From contig NW_019211459.1 in assembly GCF_002443255.2 (NCBI RefSeq), positions 22,098,147 to 22,162,146 on the forward strand: a stretch of 64,000 bases of DNA, read 5' to 3'. Positions 1-12,707 of this stretch are shown here, piece after piece. How positions within the stretch are numbered: the stretch's first letter is position 1; each line of letters begins with the position of its first letter. The notes under the pieces were generated by a model. That model was given only the letters and a program-made list of their open reading frames with translations, was not told the origin of the DNA and did not search any database. The position numbers and the translations under genes were made by a program. Source of the stretch: Varroa destructor. Its lineage: Eukaryota > Arthropoda > Arachnida > Mesostigmata > Varroidae.

Positions 1-2589
1 AATATAAGGATAGAAATGAACTGGGGAGAGAATAGTCGAAGGTGTACACGAACTTTATAGTTGTTAGAAGTAACCCACAGCTGTGGAAAAGGGTCATCTC
101 TCGATACGGATATAAGAGGATATAGAAGTTCGCCGTAATTTCTATAGACGGAGCTGGTTACGAGGGTGGCTTCAGCCCTCATCCAGGGTGCTCCAGGACC
201 GTTTATTAGACATCATGGCCAAATGCCCCACCAGGCCAAGGCTTCAAAACATTTTCCCAAGACAAAGGCGTAACACAGTAAAGTTCCCAAAAAACGATTT
301 GGCTTGTATGAATGGCGATGTATCGTAACCATGGAAGCTGAAACAAGTAACTCAGTTTTCAAGCTTTTCTTCGTTACATCGATAATGAACACTTTAGAAA
401 TCCTGTCGGCATCAGCCTAGCGGACTTCTACTGAATCTGCAAGTTTCTTACAGAAGTGCAAATTTAGAATGGCAAAAAAATTTGCGTATGACGCAGCGAA
501 CTAATGTACATGCCCTTGCAACGAGTAAGCTGTATTTTTCAAGGTCGCATGTTACTACCGCCATTTTAAGTTAAGTAACTGTGAGATAAGCAGAAAAGCT
601 TTTTTACTGCCTCGTAAATCTTACACGAGAGGTAGGTTGCAATATGCACACATTAAGATGAATATTAAAGTTCTTTTACCTAAACTAACTTAGAGCATCT
701 TCAGTAGAAAAGTGGAAATGTCCACAAACACAATGCAGTTTGCTGGAAAGTATTGATTAATTTATATTTTAGATGTTTAGTCTCCTTTAAACATTTAATG
801 AATTAACTAAAACGAACTTACAGCCCTTTACAATACCGTTTTACTTCGATTTTACGCTAAACACCCCGCACAGATGCATTTCTGTATTATGTTTTACTTA
901 AATACTGTAGTCATAAAGAAGATCAATAACGTACGTATAATATCGTTTACGTAAAAAGATATTTTACACATACGTGGGCCAATTTTAACGCTGGTTGAGA
1001 GTCGCCGGTTTAGCCATCACCTATGATATAATCATACCTGTAACGCCGGACGTTTTGTCTGAATCTCAGGTCCGTTTCGCATATGGGGCCATTATTCCGA
1101 ACTGGGCTATGAAAAGTTTACAATGGCAAAAGGATCTCACGAAAAGTTTTGGGTGCTGGAACCTAATAAAAGGATAGATATTGGATGAAATGTGGGGGTA
1201 AACAGCTTATTTTCTTCACTTCACTTCAGACTCATCTATTTTTTAAGAGAAGTCGAAAGCTGTCTTATATCAATTTCCTATCTGTGATTTTTCATCGCTG
1301 TTGCCTATTCATATTAAATAGTATTATATTACATTGCCATTCATGTCTGTGTTTCTGCTGTCGTCAACAATTTTGAACGTATATACTGAGCTCAATTCAA
1401 GACGCAGGATTTCGAAAACACTGCATGATGTCTTCGAACCCTGCAAGCAATTTATTGTGTTCATTTCGCAGAGGTCGAACTGAACTATTCATTTCCAATG
1501 AAATCCAAAGAAAAACCTTTGTTTTCTTTGATTGGCATGCGACCACATTTGAGTTCAAGTGATCCCAAACAGAGTTGCTGACTATGAAGTGCTTTTGACC
1601 GATGACCACTCTGCGCTTCCTTGAGGAGCACGGTAAATGCTTAAGACACGGATGCGGTTAGACCGTACTCACCTGCTGAGTTTATCGATGGCAACTACGG
1701 TAAAACCCAATGAGGTTATCGCCTGCTAAGAAGTCCCGGCCCATTCACTAGATGAATGGTTTCCTTCCGGAGCTACAAGTTCGATATCTATGGCTAGCAT
1801 TCGAGAACTGGACGATACAGGACCATGCCTCTGGACCTCAGTCGTACTATTACTGCGGAGCTCTACTTCGAACTGGCCCTGCGTTGCGTGAGCGTTCTGA
1901 TGGTGGCTGTTGGTTAGCCGTGGGTGGTGGGGGAGCAGGGTAATTTGCTGTTGCCCGCTGACCATTGCAGCAGGACGGAGGCGTGCGAAGGATTGAGTTT
2001 TATGGGGAGCACTATCCCAGGCTAGGCTACCTCATCGTGGTAGTGTGTCGGGCCATCGTTGCTAACGCAGAAAACTGCTACTGTTACTAGCTGCCATGCA
2101 GCCCGTTCTGACTAACTTTGGCCAGCTTCTCTGCCTACCTTTAATTCCGCCTGACTCTCATCCCACTAACTGTGGGTAAGGCTCGCTAGCAAACATTACG
2201 ATTCCGCTACTTGCTGCAGATTCGTATTCGCCAAACAGAAGGAAAAGGCTCGTGCACGTGAGTGCTTCAGGGAGGCTTAAAAAGGTGCCTCGGCGCGGGG
2301 TGAAATCTATATGAGATGGGGGAATAAGGTAGGGTTGGCAAGGATATCAGTGAGCGTGACGCGGCAGAAAGTAGGCGCCCAATGGGCCGCTAGCGGGTTA
2401 GCTGTTCCCGCCACTCCAGCGATTCCTTCTGCCTCTCTCTAGGCAACTGGCAAACGTAAAACTCTACCATCGGTCAAAAGAAGAACGCCGCAAGATAAGA
2501 AGCACACGTCGGAGCAACCTGCTTTGCCAGCGGCTTTCGGCCACTGCCACTTCCCTCCGGCTTCAACCTACTAATTAAAGCATTAGTGG

Positions 2590-2604
2590 GAGCTCACTGA
2601 GCTC
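2590..2604 (+). repeat. 15-bp perfect palindrome
   Basis: GAGCTCA-C-TGAGCTC. There is no gene context. Confidence 0.85.
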
Positions 2605-4614
2605 AAAGCGCTGACCGCTTTGCACGTACACACGAAGCTTTATCACATCTCTTTTCTTAATTTTTCATTTCTCTTGGTGCCTCGGCTTATTTTACGCTCT
2701 CGGTCACGATACTTGGTACCGCTGGTTATAGTGACTTACTTGCTGTACGTCTTCTTCAGTAGCATAAAGCAAAATTCAAATTACGTCCAGAATCTTGCTT
2801 GCTAAGAACATTTAAGTTTCAAATGTTCTAATCAGTGACAACAAACGCCTCACAAATACTTTCTGTTTTGATGGCTGATTTCCACATATCACTAGTCAGA
2901 AACCAAATAAGAGTTTATAACGGTCCGTAGATTCGTATACGGCCTTGCTCCCTTTAGCTATCTGCGCTTGATTTTCCCCTTTTCCATAAACACATGCACT
3001 TCAACCGACATTTATAAGTTATCCCACTGCAAAATTGAGCGAAATGAAGCTAGACAATCATTTACGTCTTCGCCTGCGGGCGGTATCTCCAACGGGTAGC
3101 TGAGGTAAGTAGATGTCGTTTACTGCTCCATACACAAACATCCTTTAGCACACGTTAAGTGTTACAGGCCAAGTAAGTAATGGAGAACAATGAGAGAAGA
3201 TGAACTTCTGTTAACTAACCGGCCGACAGGCCAGTTGAGTTATCAGCCAACGAACTCACGGCAAAAAGAACGAGCACATCCCGCAAATCAAGGTAGGAGA
3301 TGCCAATACTTCGCCGAACTAATTTGCTGCTCTCCTGCCTAGGTGGCCTTTACCCGTTCAACAGTGAACGCCCCATGCCGAACTACTCGATACAAAAAGT
3401 CCACGATTCACCTCTCGCTGCTTGAGCAGCTACCCAAATAAAATCGAACATTTGGCTGACAACGGTACAGCTGTTGGGGATGTAGGGGCGTACCGAGTTG
3501 AGCAAAGAGAGAAATATTAAAGAATGGAGTAAATTGAGGGTGTTAGTCTTTCCTTTTCGCGACCGAACGGGAATTGTAAGCTGAACAGGAAGAAGGAAGC
3601 TTCTCGAACATGATTTCGCCTCCATTCAAATCTATGAACGAAGTTTAAACTGACTTTTAATCAATGGTTGCGCCGGAGCTGTATCTATCCATCTAGTGAG
3701 TATGTGTATGTCATCTGTCCATGCGATGCTGCTTGTCAATGCAGCCAAAGGCGGCAGGCACGCCATGAAAGAGGCGCACGGTCGTTCATTCCGTTCTTTC
3801 GCATATGAGAGACAAGACTGAGATAATGAATGATGAGGGAAGAAGCTATCTTTTAAGAATTTCCATAACTTGAATAACTAAGGAAGGGAAGACTTGTAAC
3901 TTAGTTGTCACTGAACCAAGAAGAGCACCAGTGAAAATATCTGAAACTTTTAACATATACTACATATATAAATAAACACATCGTGCTTCCGCATGTATCC
4001 GATGTAATGTCTGCTTCTGGAGTAGCAGCTGTCACGTTTTCAAGTGAATCAGCGGCCATGCATGCATTTGGTATTATATAAACTCATCTTCAAAGGGTAC
4101 TTCTGTACCAATCTTAAACAATCCGATAAATGTAAGACAAACGAGGCGCGTATACGTAATTCTTTTATGTAGATAATTTCATGCAAAATAGTTATCTTAT
4201 AGGGCTGGTAGAGTTGATAAATAAAAAAGTAACAACCTTCTTTTTGTCTTTGTCGTCTGAAATATTAAGATGTGTTACTATCAAGTAAGCGTAGAGTGTT
4301 CGAGGCACTTGTCAGTAATATGGATTAGCTGATCTTGTTGGAACACGCGGTTGATCATTGCTTTACAATTTTACGGAAAAAACAAAATGGTTGATACGGA
4401 TTGACGTCGTGCAGGGGTCCATTCGATGAACCGTTGTATCTGGTTCGTGTTGAGATTGAGTAGCGTTGAGATGTGTGTGGCGAAGGTGCAACTTGCCTAG
4501 AACAGTCCCATATAGGTCAAGTCGCTAGTGGCGCTAATTTCGACAGGGCTAGATATGGCGAACTTCATTGGAAATTTCCGTGGCTTCATAGATTTCTCAT
4601 TCGCTTTGAATTAC

Positions 4615-4634
4615 GAGAGAGAGAGAGAGAGAGA
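4615..4634 (+). repeat. (GA)10 microsatellite
   Basis: Ten uninterrupted GA units, the only long purine dinucleotide run in the window. Confidence 0.96.
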
Positions 4635-6150
4635 CTTCATCATAAATCACTTTGATCTATACATAAATGTAATCTATGCTTATGATTGAAAGCGCTCTGA
4701 ATTGCGCCTACTTACGTATATGGTGCGTAGCCAGTTAAAGCTATATTTGGTCGTTGATCTGTTTTACTTGAAATGGAAAGCTTCGTCATTTCTGGGCTAC
4801 AGTGTTCAACCCCATAAACACTGACTGTAGTGAACGAAGCAAAAATGGTCATATTCGAGATTGTATTCTACAGAGTGCTTTGAGAAATAGACAAGTGTAG
4901 TTTGAAAATTAAAGTGCGAATATCAAGAATACCCTCCGTTGTTTCTTCGCAAGCACGGGCTGCGAATCCTTGTGGAAATGCGTCGCCTTAGAAGCGCACT
5001 CTAGCTTTACTTAGCAAGCCTTGAAGCCGTATAGCTTCTTCTCAGGAAGACCGTAAGCAACCAAAACAAGTCTTATGAACGGGGTGAATGATTGAGAATC
5101 CACCACGCACCTCAACGGCAAAATGGCATATATGTATATATGAGTTTGTGCAATTTGCTATTCATAAACGAGAGTTATTTTTCTTATTAAGTGAATGGTG
5201 GCTGTTTCTCTGCCTGAAGAGTTTTCTCCACGAATTTTATCAAGCTGGACAAAATACGGTCGTTGGTGATGTATAGAGGGGTGTCTGGCCGCGTCGGCGT
5301 CTGGAAGATCACAGAAAAGGACGTGTGCGCGTTCGTACTCGTCCGTTCTCACGTCTCACAAATCGCATATAAACCGTTCCATGTTCATTCTTATCCAGCT
5401 ACTAGAGTTGATTGTACAGCTCCGATGGCGAACAGACATAGGCTGGTGACCGAACAAAAAAGGAGCAATGCACCTTGCTTTCGCTTACACAGAAACAAGT
5501 AAATGAGGTTCTGTTTTTGATTCATTAGTAACACATCGTCCTATAGGCAGGTCCACTCAATTAATGACTAATCTTTGTTCGATTTGCAAATGTAAGCCCG
5601 TAGACAAAAAAAAAACATCGACTAAATATAAAGAGTAACTTAAAATGCATTCATGATTGTCTCGATATTGTTGGCCCACACGGTTGGCAGGCAATAATTG
5701 TATCTGCTATGAAGTTAGCTGGTCACAGATATAGTGATAACATCGAACTAGCCAGGTAGACAAGACGAAGTTAAACGTTTGCATCGCAATTAGTTGCTTA
5801 CAAATTAGGAACATTTGGGAAGATGAGGATGGCTGGACAACGGAGCGGTAGGCAAGCTACTCCTGGTGTCAACATTCAATCAAGTCTCGGTGACGGATAC
5901 TATTGCTTTGTAGGGTGTAATGTCCGAAAAGATGGAATTCTAATTGTATAAACTTTAGATAGTGAAACAGTTAAAATTTCCATATAATTTGTTAAGCTTT
6001 ATATGGCAGTATACGCGAAGTCTTCCCACTAACAAATACAAACGTATCCGAACCGTACGACGTTCAGTCTGTACCGTTTGATTTCACTCCATTAATAACC
6101 AGCCTCTCAGTAAATCAAAGAGATACGTGGCGCTCTTAAACCGGCCTATG

Positions 6151-6177
6151 CAGTCACGTCGTCGACAGTCACGTCGT
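6151..6177 (+). repeat. Short direct repeat, 15-bp period
   Basis: CAGTCACGTCGT occurs at 6151 and again at 6166, separated by CGA. This is a recent-looking small duplication. Confidence 0.85.
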
Positions 6178-6784
6178 GTATAAAAAGACAAGGATATTTG
6201 AATGAGCGACTCTCTGGCTTCATTCACTATGTGGCGTTTTTGTACTGTTACTAAGGCTCAAGACGACGACCTTCTGACCCCTATAAACCAGAAGAGAGTT
6301 CTGGTATATATTTATCCTCCACACATAACAACAGAATCATTATGCACTGAACTCTTGAGTAGATAGTTCATGTGCATTGAGAATGCGGAGCAGGAAAAAA
6401 TAATCGGCCCTGACGATTATTTTTGTCCAGTCCTTCGGTCCACGTAAAGTAGGCCCTCGTCCTTACAGTTGCGTAAGCGTTCGAATCCATGCATGCTGTG
6501 AACTAATTCCATAAGACTAAACAAAGTGATTTTTAGAAATCATGTTTTTTCACTCGATTCGTTCATATACATTTGCCGTTTAAATTATGTTTGTATCACT
6601 CACTTCTTTGATCGCCACCTGAGATAACCGGGCAGCGATTAGAGAACTTTTCATTTCAGTGATTTGCCTTTCGACCAAAAGTTCAGCTTTGTAGACCTTT
6701 ATGTTTCGAGCTGTTTATCCGGTATCGCTGTTAGGCATTTCATCACACCGACCCCTAGCCCCCAGCACGAGGTGGAGTCTCTCT

Positions 6785-6865
6785 GTCGATGCCCGGGTTC
6801 GAAGCTAAACTATAACACCTTGCTAAGATTAGCACGGAAATATGCTACCCACTGAACTAATTTCG
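6785..6865 (-). mobile_element. tRNA-like SINE head or tRNA pseudogene
   Basis: Read on the minus strand, TAGTTCAGTGG (plus 6849-6859) fits an RNA polymerase III A box with one mismatch. After 43 bases, GCTTCGAACCC (plus 6795-6805) fits a B box at about 9 of 11 positions. Between them GTGCTAATCTTAGCA takes the place of an anticodon arm, but it cannot form a proper 5-bp stem with a 7-base loop. The whole order matches tRNA heads of tRNA-derived SINEs. No poly-A tail or target duplication could be defined. A degraded tRNA copy is the alternative; an active tRNA is excluded by poor stem pairing. Confidence 0.45.
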
Positions 6866-6869
6866 TCGA

Positions 6870-8560
6870 CCTATTATAATAGCAAAAACTCATACGTTTA
6901 AGTTAACAGAGGCTAGCACCCTTTGCTGAAATGTGTTTTGTACAAAATCTACCCCAGTATCTGCCTTAAGCGTTATCCGCGTTCACATTTAAGTGGCATT
7001 TTCAGCAAATCAATGCTTGTTTTTAATTTCGCTTACATTTACTTTATTATCATTCGGCGATATACTATCTAAAACATATATATACTAGACTAAGGAAAAC
7101 AACAGTAAATACGGAATAAATAAGGAAAATAAGAATACCCGGCCCCGTTGGCTTTTATTAGTGCTATTGCTTGGCAAAGAACTGGACCATTGAGAACCTT
7201 CTACCGTATAGCCAGCCGACTAGTCAACACACAACAGGTGGTTTAATGTACTAAACCGATCAGCAGTGCTACCTCTTCAGTATGGCCTGGCTTTCCCCTG
7301 CCTCGATCTCAACAGTTTGCTATTGATGATACGACTGTGACTAGATCGAGTGGTGAGGGAACTACTGAAGGCCCACTGATGTTGCTGAGTGATAGCGTTG
7401 GCCTGCAGAGATTAGTCCGCGCGTTACGACAGAGTCGGGGTAGGTTACCAGAAACGTTTTCGGATATGTGTTCAAAATTAAGCGTTCAGGGGGATATCAG
7501 TTCGGCATGGGATGGCCTAATATGGCCTTGAGGATCGCAGCTGACGAAAAGAATGCAGTGGGTCTCGGATAGCTAATTGACATACCGTATTGTACATCGA
7601 ATAATAATAACTTGTGAATTAGTTTGCGGTGTCAGTGGTGTGACCTGCAGGGTGAAGTGGCTGATTAGGAGCCTGACGATATGAGGTTTAAGTACGAACC
7701 CTTTAAGTCCGAACAATAGGGCAAAGTAAAATAGGCGTCTAATCGAACTTAGTTGGTACAGTGACGTGTGTATTTAGACGGCCGTTACGTAGAAACTGTG
7801 TAGAGTATGAACGGAAAACCCTGCCACGCAGAGTGCGTGAAAGAGTACAATGCTTATAGTTCTACATTAGATAGTATGAGAAAAAGCATACGATAAAAAG
7901 GTGCGCCATATTTATTTTGGTGTTTGTGCAGTCATGTGTTAGTAAACGCCAAAGATCTACCTGTCAGGCTGGAAAGGCTCAGCTCAAGTGTGGTGAATGG
8001 ATCATATGTTTGCTATGGCACTAGTAGGGTAGCGTTATGATCAACTTCTATAGCATCAATTACTTTTCGAGGTCACGTCCTAGGCAACATATTGATGTCA
8101 CCCAATGAGGGCAAAGTAATTTTCGACTGCGTAGCTATTTATAAAAATATCTCACCGGGTACCGCTGAAAGCTTTGACGACTTCGGTTTCGAACATAAGC
8201 GATTCCATTTGGATAATTCTCAAGATATAAGATCTGCTCCTAAATATATACTCGAAGTTCGACAGCTAACGCGCAGGCAGTAATCTATGCGAAATATTCC
8301 TGGTAGAGCTCCCTTACCAAATAGGACGTAACTGAATTTTAGAAGATTGTTGTCACCACTACATTGTTTGAATTCTGCTACAGTCTGCAAAATTTACGCA
8401 CACATAAATATATTTAATGTGCTTGTAGCAGTCTCTCACAAATTCATCTTTAGACACGATATAAGCGCACGCGTGACGCGTACGGCCAGCTAGAAATCTC
8501 GAGATTAATCAATATAATGAATTGAGCTGACTGCTGTTCGACTGGCGCTCGTCGATACTC
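6870..8560. other. No supported gene
   Basis: AT-rich sequence with short open frames only, the best being 8092-8283 (plus). No motif, repeat array or RNA gene was seen. Confidence 0.6.
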
Positions 8561-8565
8561 CGCTG

Positions 8566-8844
8566 CTAGATCAGAAAAACCTTCGACCGTTGTTGGCAGT
8601 CCCGGATCTGTCGAGATACTCTAATGTTCATCGGCTCACATTGTTCGCGTATCGTGAACTTCTCTTGACCTATAGGCCTGGATTTGTAGATCGGATTATT
8701 TGCCATTTTCGAGGCCGTTTCTAGGGCGTCACAGTAAACGCCTTCGCTCAATCCTTTAACCGTGTCTGCGTTTCATGTTGCCTTCAGCTCACTCTGGGTC
8801 AAAGTAATCTGCATCAGATAGTCATTAGGATAGCGTTGCGCCAT
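8566..8844 (-). pseudogene. Coding-like 92-codon frame broken by one TGA
   Basis: From an ATG at plus 8842-8844 the minus strand reads MAQRYPNDYLMQITLTQ and SELKAT, meets TGA at 8773-8775, and continues in the same frame through GLSEGVYCDALETASKMANN and GQEKFTIREQCEPMNIRVSR to TAG at 8566. The composition is balanced and rich in charged residues, unlike random translation. I recognise no family. It could be a pseudogene with a nonsense mutation, or two chance open stretches in the same frame. No good splice signals flank the TGA. Nothing around it suggests a partner gene. Confidence 0.2.
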
Positions 8845-8849
8845 TGCAA

Positions 8850-11740
8850 TGCAGCGCTGAAGACACTGCAGCGGGGGGACGGGGGAGCAGGAGCAGCAAA
8901 ACGCAGAAATCGAAGCAATACAAGAGACAAAAGTCAGTGACGTTCATTCTGTTGCTTACTCTTGTAGACCCCCTTAGCCTTAGACCTTTGCCCTATGTGG
9001 AGCAAAAACAGACTTCTCACCAGCACGCTGATCAAGCCCCAATGCATGGCCTGCCCCACATCTAATTCAGATTTTCGTTGTTTTCCGATGGAGCAAATAA
9101 ACACAAAAAGCGGAACCTTCCAAGTTCGCAAGTCATGAAGCGACTGAATCGAGTCCATCAGTACGACAATTCCGGAAACGTGCATGTATATATATTTTTT
9201 TTACCTGTTTGCCCCCAAGTCTACTTGCCGATTGTTTTTGTTATTAATTGTCGTTATCGAAAAAATGTGTCAAGCAGGTGGTACCTGTTGAGTAATTAAT
9301 AAACATTTTTCCCGGACTGGATTCCTTCAACAGGGGTTAATTGTAGGTTCGCAATAATAGCGAAAATAAGTTTTTGTTAAGCCAAAAAACAACACAGATA
9401 AATAATTCATTGCTGTATTATATATGGGAGAAACGTATCCCGTAGACGTTACCACAGTCACGTGCCGCTGAGTGGTCGTCGGTAGAAACTCTAAAGACGG
9501 AAGAAAGAGAATGCTAGCTTTAAACATCGCCGGAGAATAGATACTCTAAAGAAAAGGACATTTCTAAACGACGGGAAAGGGCAAAGTTTGTTAGCAACAA
9601 ATAAAATTTATGGCAATAGAAAGCCCATACGATAGTTCATAATTACGACCTTGCTAGAGAAACTCCGCGTGTCCATCCTTATTCATTCAGGCATCCTGTA
9701 TACCTTAATAAACTCACATAAATAACTTCTACCCAGTTAAGGCGATATTTAGCGCCCAATGTTGAACTAAAATTGCTCCGTAAGTACTGGTTCGTCTAAC
9801 TTTCAACAAATTCATATGCTTTTCTAATAGTATTACTCTTTAACTCTACATAATCCGCATTTTTTAATACTTGTACATACATATTAAGCTATACCTTCGT
9901 TAGTTAGAAAAGCCATACACAAGTCCATCAAGACCAGCCCTGGCTAGAGTCTTTGCCGGTACAAGTACTTGATACGAGGCCAAGAACCTGTTTAGACCAG
10001 ACCTATGAATAGCCATGGGCGTTCTCAACTAGCTAGATAGGTAGGACAAGAATAAATTGAATTGTGATTAGGCGAGATTTTTTAGCGACACAATTTTCCG
10101 GCAAACTTCGGTAGTGCATGAAAGCCTAAAACACAGGCGAACGCTTCAGGGTGAGCAATCGTTACTTTCGCTGGTCAAATTATCTAAATGGCATACTGCA
10201 CACGAGCTATCTTTTGTTAAACATTTATCTCATCAGACAAATGTTTAATCCAGAAAAATACGTCTTCCAGTAACATATCCGCAGTTACAGTATATAATCA
10301 AAGTTTATGAGCTACAGCATGGAACGCCTTCGATATCGAAACGTTCGCTGCGAATATTGGATTGCTATCAGATCCTCGCGGACCCGATAGAGTTTCTCTT
10401 TGGCAGTTATTTGCACCCAAATGCTCGCGGCCCACGACGGAATATGTAAAGCTTCCCTGCTCACTCAGGCAACGCTATGCCACTCAATAATAGCTTTTAG
10501 CTACTGTGTCAAAGCATCCAATTTTCAGAATAGGCACCAATACCTATTCTCACATTGAATCGTCCTCGGCTACTACGTCCACGTGAGTTGGCTATATTTT
10601 TACTAACCCATTTCACGACAGGACAGCCCAAGCGATAAACAACAGCTAGAAAGTGGACTCCATTTACATGTTTGACGTCAACAAGAAGATCGGAATTGTT
10701 CCTATGGAAGCACGTTAGTTTTCCTTAGCCCACGCCCTGTTTCTAACACTACCCATGTACTGGGAGAGACTCTGCAACTTCGAAAACACGACAGATTCCA
10801 GGAACGACGGGGATAGACCAGGTGACCCTAGCAGCCAACGCAGTGGTAGCGGTAGAAAACAAACGCAAAACAAGGGGGATAAAACGGATTGCCGCGATTG
10901 AAGGAAGCGGTTCCCGGCGGACATTTGCAGCATTCGACCAATTTAAAAGTTGCCCGCCCTTGTTACTCCACATGTTTCTCCCTTTGTATTGCCCTGCACA
11001 CAAGAGTCAGAGAGGATCGTCGGGTGTACCGCTGGTCAAGCGATCAGGATGACGAGTCAAGGCCACTTTTGGAACTGTACTTTAGAACAAGGAGCCAGGG
11101 CCACTTTCGGCGCTAGCAGTGGGGTACGAACTGCTGCTGGGATTTGTTGAGGGTTTGTCTGAAGCAGCTTGCTTTCGGGGTTCAGACATCGTCTCACTAC
11201 TTAGTCTCTTCCCTTTTCCAACTCCCAGTGTCTTCTACCTACATCTTGCTGCTGTAGCTAACGAGCAACTACTACTTATACTAACGCGTAGCTCGCAAGT
11301 GCCACCTTTGCAAAGCTGTTTCAAGACGGATAGGAGGCACCATCAACAGATAGCCAGAATATCTGGTTTACGACGGGACGTCGAGCCAAACATCTAAGGG
11401 TCGCATTCAGCTTCTCTTCTTTTACGTCCACGCAGCTTCTGTCCCAGTCAGCCAAACACACTGATAATCATTGTTCGAAAACAACTTTCGGCGGGAACAG
11501 AGGCCTGGCCGTCGCAAATCGATCAACGTAGCCAAGTCACGTTAGAAATAGAACGCCGGCGGCAGTAGCAAACGAATTGTTCCGCTCTACAAGTTAAACA
11601 GCTGTGAGGATTATGCGGCGTAGGACGTTCATGTGTTTTTAGAGTGAGCATCTTCGATTAGATTTCAAGGCTAAGAAGCGGGCCTGAAGTCGAAATGGCA
11701 TAGGGAGGACTCGGAAACTTTCAAAACGAGGTCACCGTTG
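8850..11740. other. No supported gene
   Basis: 8860-9070 has a G-run followed by an A-rich stretch. 10.7-11.56 kb is GC-richer, with overlapping short frames on both strands and none favoured. No repeats of note. Confidence 0.6.
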
Positions 11741-11750
11741 CAAGTAGAAC

Positions 11751-12020
11751 GTGCCCAAGGATAGAGGCGAATTGGAATACCATGGACGCGTTCCAACAAA
11801 CGATACAACCGAAGAGGGTCGAGCTCGCATATATGCCCAGGATCATATTAAAGATCGTCTACCTTTGGATGGCCTTACGTCAACTGCTTGTTTTAAATCG
11901 GTCAGAAAGCACGTTTGTGAACGTATATCGTTTAATACAATAACGAGGAGACCAGGAATTATTACAAACTGTTACGTTACGCAGATGGCACCGCTATTGT
12001 ATGCAGTCGACCAGCAATAA
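11751..12020 (+). other. Open frame overlapping the RT relic, unassigned
   Basis: A 90-codon open frame beginning just after a TAG has a coding-like look (for example EGRARIYAQDHIKDRLPLDG and ERISFNTITRRPGIITN). It overlaps the RT catalytic-box relic, which is read in another frame. It may be the upstream part of the same decayed retroelement read before a frame change, since RT domains normally extend more than 100 residues upstream of the YADD box. I recognise no motif in it, and there is no ATG near its start. It is listed only because it borders a recognised relic. Confidence 0.2.
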
Positions 12021-12207
12021 GGAGATAAGGACTAAGTTTACTCAGACGCGTTGCGTAGAAACAGATTACGGCTCAGCTTTAAAAACTCTATCAAAATATG
12101 TTAATGACAATTGGCCCGAGCTGAAATACATGCAAATCGTATTACAGTTACTACTATATACCTCTGCTTTTATATTATCTAGCTTTTCTTATCTAAAACA
12201 TTTATAA
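11951..12207 (+). pseudogene. Non-LTR retrotransposon reverse-transcriptase relic
   Basis: In one plus-strand frame, NYYKLLRYADGTAIVCS (the YADG codons at 11978-11989) matches the RT catalytic box [FY]-A-D-D-T-A, with the second catalytic Asp changed to Gly (GGC). That frame stops soon after. A neighbouring frame then reads EIRTKFTQTRCVETDYGSAL followed by TLSKYVNDNWPELKYMQIV up to a stop at 12205. In non-LTR RTs the catalytic box is followed by a helix and then the pattern L..LS.W...N.L.LN..KTKYM, which this matches well if a few residues of the LN..KT segment were lost. The order and spacing across the frame change fit a single RT with one frameshift. The conserved PQG box expected 35-40 residues upstream is not visible. 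The product cannot be active: a catalytic Asp is missing and the frame is broken. The clade cannot be decided. Confidence 0.55.
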
Positions 12208-12707
12208 AGGCTCACTGGGGCCCAACTTATTAAGCTTAACGAACAATTGAGATGAAATAGCTTCTAGGGCGCACTTCTATGTTAATTTAATACGCACTTC
12301 GCTTCACTTTATTCACACTTTCTAAGCCAGTAAAAAAGCTATCGACAAAATCAGATCCGATCGTCGCTGATTTCTCGTCGACATTTTGTTTTACTTTTCC
12401 CCCATATATATATAGAAGCCTCCGGGAACGATGCTGCTACCTCTAGCGATACGTACATCCTTTACGTTTCTCTTACGGAACCCGGCCACCGATTTCATAC
12501 AGATTTTTCTCCTGAAATAATTTCACAGCTATCAGAGATATGCCCCATATTACAGCTGAACCGTATGCCCTATGGGCAGTAGTCTGTGTAAACATAATAT
12601 TTTGCCGTCTGCCATACAACACTGTCACAATCTTGTCTCAAATCAACTGCCTTGCGCTTGTTTTGATGTAGCGGACTCGCCGTCGTCGCATCTTTGTTAG
12701 CTATCTT

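Larger units (their letters stand above)
1..6780. other. Gene-poor stretch
   Basis: I see no gene. A GC-richer patch spans about 1700-2560, with short open frames on both strands, none recognisable. Apart from the (GA)10 run, the palindrome and the small direct repeat listed separately, nothing stands out. Confidence 0.6.

Noticed and set aside
6440..6500. tRNA/SINE candidate from a B-box-like CGTTCGAATCC at 6478
   Set aside because: No convincing A box at the right distance and no T-stem pairing around the box.
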